DNA from: CAZFAT01 sp964517075
Lineage (GTDB): Bacteria > Acidobacteriota > Vicinamibacteria > Vicinamibacterales > SCN-69-37
Reading direction: 5' to 3'
DNA length: 34,416 nt
NCBI GenBank assembly: GCA_964517075.1
Contig: CAZFAT010000157.1
Location: 1-34,416, forward strand
A program made the position numbers and the translations under genes. The notes beneath the pieces are model-generated. The model did not search any database. It saw nothing but the letters and a program-made list of their open reading frames with translations, and was not told the origin of the DNA. Below, in pieces: positions 1 to 7,196 of this stretch; position 1 is the stretch's first letter, and every line of letters starts with the position of its first letter.

Positions 1-1577
1 CACACTCCCATCTGGCTGCCGACGAGCTGGCCGCCTGCTACAACAAGACCAATTGCGCCGGCAATCTGACCGACCACAACCGAAAACCGGCCCAGCTTTC
101 GATTGCGCTCCGGGGCCGTGCTGCCGGCGAGGCCGAGCGACCACACGCTGGCGTCCAGCGCGCGCCGGATGGGCCAGAGGGACGACAGGAGCATGCTGGC
201 CCCCATCGCAACGGCCGCGAAGGCGAGAACGCGCAAATCCACGTCGGGCGCCTTGAGCAGGTGCAACTCGGCGGGCAGTAACGACAGCGTGATAGAAAGC
301 ACAGGGAACGAGAGCGCGACGCCAACGGCGGTGCCGACACCGAACAGCAAGGCATGTTCGAGGATCAGATCGCGGGCAATATCGATCGAGCGGGCGCCAA
401 TGGCTCGGCGCAGCGCGAAATCCCGACTGCGATCCAGCGTGCGCGCGACCGCCAGGCCGGTCACGTTCAAACAGGCGATGAGCACGAAGGCCGCGGTGGC
501 CGCAAACAGTGCGCGGAAGAGCGGCGCGGTCTGCTCGGTCATGCGCTCGGCCAACGGGAGGACCGTCGCCCTATCGAACGGTCCGAGGAATCGTCGGCCG
601 TCCGGCGCCAGCGTCTGACCCTCGGCCAGTTGGCCCATCAGGATCTCGAGCCGATCGCGAAAGGCGTCTGCGCCGACGCCCTTGGGCAAGCGGGCCAGGA
701 CCAACAGGGAACGCTGCGTCGGACTGTTCATGGGTCCGAACCCCGGCACCAGGACGTGCGCCTTCGCCCGGCTGGGCAGAACGAATCCGGCCGGCATGAC
801 ACCAGCGACGCGGAATCGTCCGATGCGCGGGTCCGCGTCGATCTCCCGGCCGATCACGGAGGGGTCGCCTCCGAAGCGCCGCTGCCAGAACTCGAAGCTG
901 ATCACGATGCTGACGACCGTTGGCGGGGGACCGCTGGCCTCGGTGAAATCGGTCTGACTGAAACCACCGATCGACGGATGAACGCCCACGACCTGAAAGA
1001 ATCCGGGTTGCACCATGGCGAGACCCAGTCCTGCCTCGTTTGGTCCCTCGACGAGTGCACTGGCACTGGTTGCAAAACCGGTGAACGGCACCTCAGGCAT
1101 CGCCGCCTGCCACGCCGCGAGCTCACGCACACTCACACTCGGCGTTCCTCGCACGCTCGGATCCTGAAAGCCCGGCTGCACCACAAACAGCCGGTCCGCG
1201 TCGCGATAAGGCAGCGGCTTGAAGAGCACGCCGTCGACGACGGCGAAGACGGTCGACGCTAGCGCCATCGTGATCGCGACGACACCGATGACTGTCATCG
1301 AGTACCAGGGAGTGCGACGAACGGCGCGAAGGGTCTGGCGCACGTCACGTCCAGGCGCGCCTCCGAAAAACCGGAAGGCGTTCTGAACCACGCGACTGGC
1401 GAACGCCGTAGCGTGGCGCAGCGCGAAGAACGCAATGACCGCGAGCGTGGCCAGCCAGAACCAGAGCCGGGCGGCGCCACCCGACCGGACCGCGCGACGG
1501 CGGCGTTCCTCCTCGAGGTCGCCGGCAATGGCGTCGCCCAACGCGGCGCCCGTGAGCCAAGCCAGCAGTTTCAACAT
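1..1577 (-). CDS. ADOP-type ABC transporter permease (MacB/FtsX family), cut by window start
   Basis: The minus-strand frame opens at ATG 1577-1575 and stays open to position 1, giving about 525 residues; the C-terminal half lies outside the window. The start is a cytoplasmic acidic/Arg stretch (GDLEEERRRR, about residues 19-28) and a first hydrophobic helix (about 38-53). RQTLRAVRRTPWYSMTVIGVVAITMAL (about 80-106) then enters the MacB-type periplasmic domain, and an FtsX segment carries the signature RDFALRRAIGAR after a hydrophobic helix. This N-terminal extension plus MacB_PCD/FtsX layout is typical of acidobacterial duplicated orphan permeases, which are usually about 800-900 residues and lack a fused or adjacent ATPase. 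The gene lies 52 bp downstream of a PadR regulator, the usual ADOP arrangement, so co-transcription and PadR control are likely. The substrate is unknown; such permeases are generally assigned to macrolide, peptide or lipoprotein export. Confidence 0.88.
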   Translation of the reverse strand, partial: MLKLLAWLTGAALGDAIAGDLEEERRRRAVRSGGAARLWFWLATLAVIAFFALRHATAFASRVVQNAFRFFGGAPGRDVRQTLRAVRRTPWYSMTVIGVVAITMALASTVFAVVDGVLFKPLPYRDADRLFVVQPGFQDPSVRGTPSVSVRELAAWQAAMPEVPFTGFATSASALVEGPNEAGLGLAMVQPGFFQVVGVHPSIGGFSQTDFTEASGPPPTVVSIVISFEFWQRRFGGDPSVIGREIDADPRIGRFRVAGVMPAGFVLPSRAKAHVLVPGFGPMNSPTQRSLLVLARLPKGVGADAFRDRLEILMGQLAEGQTLAPDGRRFLGPFDRATVLPLAERMTEQTAPLFRALFAATAAFVLIACLNVTGLAVARTLDRSRDFALRRAIGARSIDIARDLILEHALLFGVGTAVGVALSFPVLSITLSLLPAELHLLKAPDVDLRVLAFAAVAMGASMLLSSLWPIRRALDASVWSLGLAGSTAPERNRKLGRFSVVVGQIAGAIGLVVAGGQLVGSQMGV

Positions 1578-1629
1578 GGGCATCCCCCGTAACCGCCTGA
1601 ACGTGGAACCGTGGACGAGCGCTTCGACC

Positions 1630-1962
1630 CTACGCCCGCTCGAGGCCTTCCCAGAGTCGCAGCAGCGCGCGGCGTGATGCGCGCAGCGCGGCGAGTGCGG
1701 GGGGGGGGACCGTGTAGCACCGTTTGGCCCGACCTCCGCGTTCCGGCGTCGGATCCGTGAGGAATGAGGAAAGGAGGTCCTTCTTCTCGAGCCGGTCGAG
1801 CGTCATATACACGGCGCCGCGCGCGACACGTCGCGTCGTCCGTCGCTCCAGTTCCGTGTGGACGGTGACGCCATAGGCATCGTCGCCTGCCTGGGCCACG
1901 CACAGCACGGCCAGCAGCACCATTTGTTCGAACTCGCCGAGCGCCAGCGGCTCAGTCGCCAT
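1630..1962 (-). CDS. PadR family transcriptional regulator
   Basis: This 110-residue protein starts MATEPLALGEFEQMVLLAVL. ATG 1962-1960 is chosen because PadR homology begins there; an in-frame ATG at 1995 would add eleven residues lying inside the operator. The N-terminal winged helix (ALGEFEQMVLLAVLCV... DAYGVTVHTELERRT) and the wing region GAVYMTLDRLEKKDLL match PadR. The tail ALRASRRALLRLWEGLE is the short C-terminal helix seen in ADOP-linked PadR proteins. It probably represses its own promoter and the downstream permease in response to a small ligand. An odd point is a run of ten G on the plus strand (C10 in the coding strand, 1699-1708), which encodes the three prolines before the final helix. 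Confidence 0.9.
   Translation of the reverse strand: MATEPLALGEFEQMVLLAVLCVAQAGDDAYGVTVHTELERRTTRRVARGAVYMTLDRLEKKDLLSSFLTDPTPERGGRAKRCYTVPPPALAALRASRRALLRLWEGLERA
1699..1708. repeat. Ten-base G/C homopolymer inside the padR gene
   Basis: Ten consecutive G on the plus strand (C in the coding strand) fall within the PPP codons of the PadR C-terminal part. Slippage by one base would change the last 25 or so residues, including the C-terminal helix. This is either a slippage-prone site or a place where an assembly could be wrong by a base. Confidence 0.85.
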
Positions 1963-1972
1963 GACACTGGAC

Positions 1973-1996
1973 TTTAAACCAACAATGTTGTTCAAA
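1973..1996 (-). promoter_or_regulatory. Dyad operator upstream of padR
   Basis: A perfect 11-bp palindrome, CAACAATGTTG (1980-1990), is flanked by TTTAAA (1973-1978) and TTCAAA (1991-1996), which continue the dyad with one extra base and one mismatch. It is centred about 22 bp upstream of the padR ATG, where an autoregulatory PadR dimer would be expected to bind. The AT-rich TTTAAAG on the minus strand could serve as the -10 region. Confidence 0.5.
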
Positions 1997-2114
1997 TCAA
2001 GACCACGGTGCGCACGTCGCTGAGCCCCAGCGACGACGCCGCGTCGCGCAAGTCCCTCATCGCGACAGACCGGCGTCCACCGACGTTGACCGCACGCAGG
2101 AGCGCCACGAACAT
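1992..2114 (-). pseudogene. DUF1697 gene remnant (N-terminal 40 codons only)
   Basis: ATG 2114-2112 opens a 40-codon frame ending in TGA at 1994-1992. The translation begins MFVALLRAVNVGG and continues with MRDLRDAASSLGLSDVRTVVL. This matches the start of DUF1697 proteins (about 170-180 residues: [YF]VALLRGINVGG..., DLR...LGF.DVRTY.QSGNVVF). Homology stops just before the expected QSGNVVF strand, where the sequence runs into the padR operator. A well-formed -10 box (TATACT, 2123-2128) still sits 8 bp upstream of the ATG. It is best read as a gene whose 3' three-quarters were lost when the PadR-ADOP module was joined here; a short functional peptide is unlikely. Confidence 0.65.
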
Positions 2115-2122
2115 GGCGGATT

Positions 2123-2128
2123 AGTATA
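2123..2128 (-). promoter_or_regulatory. -10 box (TATACT) of the DUF1697 remnant, leaderless layout
   Basis: On the minus strand TATACT is followed by exactly 8 bases and then the ATG at 2114. The same box-to-start spacing precedes several other genes in this window. Confidence 0.45.
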
Positions 2129-2162
2129 CGGAGGCATCAGGTACACTGCGGGCAGGCGGTTT

Positions 2163-2513
2163 GTGACGACCCGATTTCTCCTCACCGTCGCGCTGGCGAC
2201 GTTCACGGCCGTCCAGGGCCTGCACACCGAGTGCTGGTTCTCGTGCGACGACGCCAGCCGGCCGGCGGCCGGGCTGGGCTGTCATCAGGACGCCACAGCC
2301 GGCCCAACCCTGTCGGACACCCACGACTGCGCCAACCACGCTCCGCTCGCCGCCCTGACCGTTGAACGCAGCGCTCCAGCGGTGGATGTCGCGATGGCTG
2401 CATTCCTGGCGCCAGCGGCCCCGAACGCTGGCCGCGCGGCACATGCCTGGCGCACGGGTGGCTTCATCCGATCCCCCGGTCGCGCCGACCTACCCACACC
2501 TCTCAGGATCTGA
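2163..2513 (+). CDS. Small secreted Cys/His-containing protein, unknown function
   Basis: This is a 116-residue protein read from GTG 2163. The first 20 residues (MTTRFLLTVALATFTAVQG) form a signal peptide. The mature part carries scattered Cys and His (HTECWFSC, GLGCHQD, THDCANHA) and ends in PTPLRI. I recognise this as a class of small exported proteins that in acidobacteria and proteobacteria often accompany heavy-metal efflux or copper-handling genes; that link is from memory, not shown by the sequence. A possible -10 (TACACT, 2142-2147) lies 15 bp upstream. It sits 69 bp before the frameshifted outer-membrane gene and may form an operon with it. Confidence 0.6.
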   Translation: MTTRFLLTVALATFTAVQGLHTECWFSCDDASRPAAGLGCHQDATAGPTLSDTHDCANHAPLAALTVERSAPAVDVAMAAFLAPAAPNAGRAAHAWRTGGFIRSPGRADLPTPLRI

Positions 2514-2582
2514 TCCGTCTTCCCCCGCGTCGTGTCCACGACCGTGAGTCGTGGTGTGTGTGCCGACTGACGAGGAGAAGAC

Positions 2583-3863
2583 ATGGATTTCGCACCCGTA
2601 TGCGCCGCAACGGCGGTCGTCACGCTCTGGTGCCACGCCGCCTGGGCGCAGCCGCAGGAGCCGGCGGCGCCAGTTGGCCACCAACTGCCCCCGGCCGCGG
2701 CCGACTCGAGCTGGCATCTCATGCAGATGGGGTCGTCTACGGATTGCTCAATCACCAGGGCGGCGCCAGAGGGGGCACGGAGTTCGTCGTGCCCAACTGG
2801 TGGATGGGCATGCTGATGCGCGGACAGGACCGGCACGAGTTCGGCCTGAACGCGATGCTGAGTCTGGATCCCGCCACGGTTGGCCAGGACGGATACCGTG
2901 AGCTCTTTCAGGTCGGCGAGTCACTCGACGGCCGCCCTCTGGTCGACCGGCAGCATCCCCATGATCTGCTGATGCAGTTGTCGGCCTCCTGGAGGGGCAC
3001 GTTTGGCGGGGCGACCTCGCTGGTCGTCGCCGGCGGACCGGCCGGAGAGCCAACGCTCGGTCCGGTGGCGTTCATGCACCGGGCGTCAGCCGTCGGTCTC
3101 CCACTGGCGCCGCTCGGGCATCACACGTTCGACTCGACCCACATCAGCTTCGGTGTGGTCACGGCCGCCGTCGAGCACGGCCGGTGGACGATTGAGGGCT
3201 CGCTGTTCAACGGCCGCGAGCCGGATGAACATCGATGGGATCTCGATCTCGGCCCGATGGATTCAGTGGCGGGCCGGGTCTGGTTTCGCCCGTCGGGGGA
3301 TGGGTGGTGCAGCTGTCAACCGGCCTGCTCCGTGAACCTGAGGATCTCGTGCCAGGCGACGCACATCGCAGTACGGCGTCGGTCTCCTGGAGGTCGGCGC
3401 AATCGGGCCTTCGCGCCTTCACCGCGGGTTACGGCATCACCACGGCGCACGACACGCGCCAGCAGGGCGCCTTCGCGGAGTACACGCGCGAGGACGCCGC
3501 GTACGGTGTGTCGGGACGCCTCGAAATCCAGCAGGTGGAGTCCGGGATCCTGATCACGCAGGGGGTGCCTGACGGTCATCATGGCGAGGAGCCGACCAGC
3601 ACGCTGGTGGCACTGACACTGGGCGTGGCACGGCCGCTTGGGAGCTGGCGCGGGTTCGAGGCCGCGCTGGCGGCTCAGGCCACCACCTACGCCGTTCCGG
3701 TGGCCCTGCGGGCCACGCATGGCCGCCAGCCGGTCTCTTTTCAGGCGTTCCTTCGGGTCCGGCTGCCGTCGGGCCCGTCCGGGCGGATGTGGAACATGCG
3801 GATGTCATCTGGCCCAGCGGGACCACCGGGACCACTGGTCACGCCGGTCACACGATGCCTTGA
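2583..3863 (+). pseudogene. Outer-membrane-type beta-rich protein gene, broken by two or three frameshifts
   Basis: The gene starts at ATG 2583 with a signal peptide (MDFAPVCAATAVVTLWCHAAWAQ). The reading frame is lost at about 2726-2727 (WHLMQ continues as DGVVYGLLNHQGG one frame over). It is lost again in the G run at about 3294-3299 (VWFRPSG continues as GWVVQLSTGLLREPEDL). A third shift near 3785-3835 would lead to the tail GHAGHTMP and a TGA at 3861-3863; without it the frame runs antisense through the next gene. Each of the first two is repaired by adding one G. Joined, the product is about 420 residues with many short amphipathic strands, resembling a beta-barrel protein family (NWWMGMLMRGQ, DRQHPHDLLMQL, HHTFDSTHISFGVVTA) that I associate with metal-resistance loci. 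It is either a decaying gene or one damaged by homopolymer sequencing errors. Confidence 0.7.
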
Positions 3864-3891
3864 GCCATCGTGCGCCAGCCGGGATTTGCCG

Positions 3892-4578
3892 TCAGGCCGC
3901 GCGCCGGACGTCCTTCTCGACCTGTCCGTCGCGGATGTGAATCGTGCGATGGGCGTAGGCGGCGACATCCGCCTCGTGCGTCACGAGAACGATCGTGTTC
4001 CCGGCGTCGTGCAGGTGGGCAAACAGCCCCATGATCTCGACGCCGGTCTTCGAGTCGAGGTTTCCCGTCGGCTCGTCCGCGAGCAGGATGGACGGGTTGT
4101 TGACGAGCGCCCTCGCGATCGCGACGCGTTGACGCTGGCCGCCCGAGAGCTGGTTGGGCCGGTGCGTCTTGCGGTCGCTGAGCTCGACGCGGTTCAGCGC
4201 CTCGGTCGCCTGGTCGAGTCTGGCCTTGGCGCCCATGCCCGCGTAAATCAGCGGCAGTTCCACGTTGTGCAGCGCGGTCGCCCGCGGCAGCAGATTGAAC
4301 GTCTGGAACACGAACCCGATTTCCTCGTTCCGGATCCGCGCCAGCTCGTCGTCATTCATCGTGCTCACCTGCTTGCCGTTCAGCAGGTAGGTGCCTTTCG
4401 ACGGCGTGTCCAGACAGCCGATGAGATTCATGAGCGTGGACTTGCCCGACCCCGACGGCCCCATGATGGCCACGTACTCGCCGCGCTCGAGCTGAATCGA
4501 GACGCCGCGCAGCGCATGGACCTGCTCGGTGCCCATTTCGTAGGTCTTCCAGAGGTCGACGGTCTCGATAAGGGCCAT
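3892..4578 (-). CDS. ABC transporter ATP-binding protein (MacB/LolD type)
   Basis: This 228-residue ATPase has Walker A GPSGSGKS (40-47), Q-loop FVFQTFNLL (about 89-97), signature LSGGQ (144-148), Walker B ILLADE (164-169) with DEPTGNLD, and H-loop His201. The Thr-Gly-Asn-Leu-Asp ending and the MGTEQVHALRGVS start are typical of the MacB/LolD branch, whose members power tripartite export or lipoprotein release. ATG 4578-4576 is the only sensible start. The gene is 123 bp downstream of acs on the same strand. No MacB/LolC/E permease or HlyD-like adaptor is next to it; the downstream side faces the convergent frameshifted gene. It may serve a distant permease, possibly one of the ADOP type, which lack their own ATPase. 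Confidence 0.92.
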   Translation of the reverse strand: MALIETVDLWKTYEMGTEQVHALRGVSIQLERGEYVAIMGPSGSGKSTLMNLIGCLDTPSKGTYLLNGKQVSTMNDDELARIRNEEIGFVFQTFNLLPRATALHNVELPLIYAGMGAKARLDQATEALNRVELSDRKTHRPNQLSGGQRQRVAIARALVNNPSILLADEPTGNLDSKTGVEIMGLFAHLHDAGNTIVLVTHEADVAAYAHRTIHIRDGQVEKDVRRAA

Positions 4579-4583
4579 GGCTA

Positions 4584-4696
4584 GGTTCCAGGGTTCACTT
4601 ACGCCTGTACGGAGTCGTCTGTTCCGCCGAACGTGTATTGGACGCGAGAACCGACCGAAAGGACGGCATATTGGGGAACCCTCGAACCCTGGAACC
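4584..4696. repeat. 13-bp inverted repeat with GAACCCT iterations in the acs-ABC intergenic gap
   Basis: GGTTCCAGGGTTC at 4584-4596 is exactly inverted as GAACCCTGGAACC at 4684-4696. Next to the right arm the motif GAACCCT recurs (around 4676-4698), so the arm is part of a short 7-8-bp tandem array. The element fills the whole gap between the acs stop and the ATPase start. It may be a dispersed intergenic repeat or a long-stem transcript element. Confidence 0.7.
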
Positions 4697-4701
4697 CTAT
4701 C

Positions 4702-6669
4702 TCAGCTCTCGATCGCCTCGTATTCGCCCTTCAGACGGGCGACGACGTTGGGATCGGCCAGGGTCGTCGTGTCGCCGAGCGCCTTGCCCTCGGCAATGTC
4801 CCTGAGGAGCCGGCGCATGATCTTGCCCGAGCGGGTCTTCGGCAAGTCAGCCGCGAACAGAATCTGGTCCGGACGGGCGATCGCGCCAATTTTCTGGACG
4901 ACGTGCGCCTTCAGTTCGTCCATCAGGGCGGGCGTCGCCTTGATGCCCTCCTTGACCGTCACGAACGCGGCAATCGACTGACCCTTGATCTCGTGCGGCC
5001 GGCCGACGACGGCCGCCTCGGCGACCTTCGGGTGATCGACGAGCGCGCTCTCGACCTCCATCGTGCCAATGCGGTGACCCGCGACATTCAGCACGTCGTC
5101 CACGCGACCCAGGAACCAGTAGTCGCCGTCCTGATCCACCCTGGCGCCGTCGCCCGTGAAGTACACGCCGTCGGCCCATTTGCTGAAGTACTGCTGCACG
5201 TAGCGCTGCGGATCGCCGTAGATCCCCCGCAGCATGCCGGGCCAGGGCCGGGTCAGGGCGAGCAGTCCTCCGCCGGTGGTGACGCGTTCACCTGAGGCCG
5301 TGCGGATCTCGGGCGAAATGCCGGGGAACGGCTTCGTCGCCGATCCTGGTTTGAGCGACGTCAACCCGGCCAGGGGCGTAATGAGAATGTGCCCCGTCTC
5401 GGTCTGCCACCACGTGTCGACGATCGGGCAGCGTCCTCGACCGATGTGCTCGTGGTACCACATCCACGCCTCAGGATTGATCGGCTCGCCCACCGAGCCG
5501 AGGAGGCGGAGGCTGGCCAGGTCGCGCTTCGCGGGCCATTCGGTGCCCCATCGCATGAACGCGCGAATCGCGGTCGGTGCGGTGTAGAGGATCGTCACGC
5601 CGTAGCGTTCGATGAGCTGCCAGAAACGATCTTTCTCGGGCCAGTCGGGCGCGCCTTCGTACATCACGACGGTGGCGCCGTTGGCCAGCGGTCCGTAGAC
5701 CACGTAGGTGTGGCCGGTGACCCATCCCAGATCGGCCGTACACCAGAACACATCCTCGTCGCGCAGGTCGAAGACCCAGCGTGTCGTCGCATAGGCGCCG
5801 ACCAGGTACCCGGCGGTGGTGTGCACGATCCCCTTGGGTTTGCCGGTGGTTCCGGACGTGTAGAGGATGTAGAGCAGGTCTTCCGCGTCCATGGACTCGG
5901 GGGGACACGAGCTGGCGGCGTGCGCCATGAGCTCGTGGTACCACTGGTCGCGCCCCTGCTGCATGTCCGCCGGCGGCAGATCGCCTGGCCGTCGCTGGAC
6001 GACGACGACGTGATTGATCGTCGGCGTTTCTAGGAGCGCCTGATCGGCCATCTGCTTCAGCGGCACGATCTGGCCGCGGCGGTAGCCGCCATCGGCGGTG
6101 ACCAGGACGCTGGCCTCCTGGTCGTTGATGCGATCGCGCAGCGATTCGGCACTGAAGCCGCCGAACACGACGCTGTGCACCGCGCCAATCCGGGCGCAGG
6201 CGAGCATCGCGATGGCCAGCTCGGGAATCATCGGCATGTAGAGGGCCACGCGGTCGCCCTTCTTCACGCCGAGCGACTTCAGCACGTTGGCGAACTGGCT
6301 GACGTCCCGCAGCAGATCGAAGTAGGTCAACGTGCGCCGATCGCCGGGCTCACCCTCCCAGATGATCGCGGCCTTGTTGCGGCGTGCGGTGCGTACGTGG
6401 CGATCCAGACAGTTGGCGCTGATGTTCAGACGACCGCCTACGAACCACTTCGCGTGCGGCGGCTTCCAGTCCAGCACCTGGGTCCAGGGCTGCATCCAGT
6501 CCAGTTCGCGTGCGAAGCCGGCCCAGAAGGCCTCGGGATCGGCAGCGGCGCGCGCGTAGACCTCGGGATCTCTCACCAGCGCGGCATCGCGCCAGGCCTG
6601 CGACGGTGGAAACACCCGCGACTCGTTGAGCAGGGCATTGATCTCGGGACCCGTCTGGCGGTCAGTCAT
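4702..6669 (-). CDS. acs: Acetyl-CoA synthetase (AMP-forming)
   Basis: This 655-residue enzyme, full length for Acs, makes acetyl-CoA from acetate, ATP and CoA via acetyl-AMP. The N-terminal domain has the ACAS motif (DPEAFWAGFARELDW, about 44-58). The P-loop is YTSGTTGKPKG (270-280). TWWQTETG binds acetate/adenylate, and the hinge and C-terminal domain follow (YFTGDGARVDQDGDYWFLGRVDD). The conserved Lys of RSGKIMRR (Lys616) is the residue acetylated in regulated Acs enzymes. ATG 6669 is chosen because Acs homology starts at MTDRQTGPEIN; an ATG at 6801 would add 44 residues that overlap the upstream gene. It starts 10 bp after the stop of the small membrane protein, so it is likely the last gene of an ino1-membrane protein-acs operon. 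Confidence 0.97.
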   Translation of the reverse strand: MTDRQTGPEINALLNESRVFPPSQAWRDAALVRDPEVYARAAADPEAFWAGFARELDWMQPWTQVLDWKPPHAKWFVGGRLNISANCLDRHVRTARRNKAAIIWEGEPGDRRTLTYFDLLRDVSQFANVLKSLGVKKGDRVALYMPMIPELAIAMLACARIGAVHSVVFGGFSAESLRDRINDQEASVLVTADGGYRRGQIVPLKQMADQALLETPTINHVVVVQRRPGDLPPADMQQGRDQWYHELMAHAASSCPPESMDAEDLLYILYTSGTTGKPKGIVHTTAGYLVGAYATTRWVFDLRDEDVFWCTADLGWVTGHTYVVYGPLANGATVVMYEGAPDWPEKDRFWQLIERYGVTILYTAPTAIRAFMRWGTEWPAKRDLASLRLLGSVGEPINPEAWMWYHEHIGRGRCPIVDTWWQTETGHILITPLAGLTSLKPGSATKPFPGISPEIRTASGERVTTGGGLLALTRPWPGMLRGIYGDPQRYVQQYFSKWADGVYFTGDGARVDQDGDYWFLGRVDDVLNVAGHRIGTMEVESALVDHPKVAEAAVVGRPHEIKGQSIAAFVTVKEGIKATPALMDELKAHVVQKIGAIARPDQILFAADLPKTRSGKIMRRLLRDIAEGKALGDTTTLADPNVVARLKGEYEAIES

Positions 6670-6679
6670 CGTGGCGTCC

Positions 6680-7174
6680 TCAGTGATCTCGCGGGGCCGC
6701 GTCTGTCGGTACCGGCGCGGGCGCGATGGGACCGGCCGGGGGCGTCTTTTTTCGGAAGATCGCCGAACCCAGCAGCCCGCCGAGCAGGCCGAGGACGGCA
6801 TACACGGGCAGCGTGACCGTCGCCATCAGCAGGATCAGCGCCGGTCCCTGGACGAAGCCGTCCATTCGGTCGCGGACTTCGAGCGGGATCTGCATGCTGT
6901 CGATGAGGCTGCGCAACTGCGCTTCCATGCCGCCCGAGAGCGCGAGGACGGCCGTCACCGCAAGGCTGATCAGCGCACCGACGAACCCCGCCAGGAGCCC
7001 GCCGAGGGCGGCCTCGCCCGCCTCCACCGGCTCAGCCCGGCTCTGCTGCTGCAGGTACGCCGTCAGGACTCCGCCCGCAATCACCCAGAGGCAGCAGCAG
7101 GCGCCGACGACGGGCAGCGACGACAGGACACCGATGAAGAGTCCGCCGAGCAGGGCTGGTTGGTAGCGGCGCAT
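6680..7174 (-). CDS. Small integral membrane protein, unknown function
   Basis: This 164-residue protein starts at ATG 7174 (MRRYQPALLGGLF). An ATG at 7240 is possible but would overlap the end of ino1. It has an N-terminal hydrophobic segment containing a Cys cluster (VVGACCCLWVIAGGVL, about 22-37), a second helix (about 58-82) and a third with paired Leu-Gly repeats (LPVYAVLGLLGGLLGSAIF, about 120-140). The tail is Pro/Ala rich. The family looks widespread in acidobacteria but I do not know a function. It lies 22 bp after ino1 and 10 bp before acs, which suggests co-expression. Confidence 0.8.
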   Translation of the reverse strand: MRRYQPALLGGLFIGVLSSLPVVGACCCLWVIAGGVLTAYLQQQSRAEPVEAGEAALGGLLAGFVGALISLAVTAVLALSGGMEAQLRSLIDSMQIPLEVRDRMDGFVQGPALILLMATVTLPVYAVLGLLGGLLGSAIFRKKTPPAGPIAPAPVPTDAAPRDH

Positions 7175-7196
7175 GAATGATTTCGTCGATCCCGCG

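Noticed and set aside
354..1262. 302-codon plus-strand open frame
   Set aside because: It is a shadow of the ADOP permease on the other strand.
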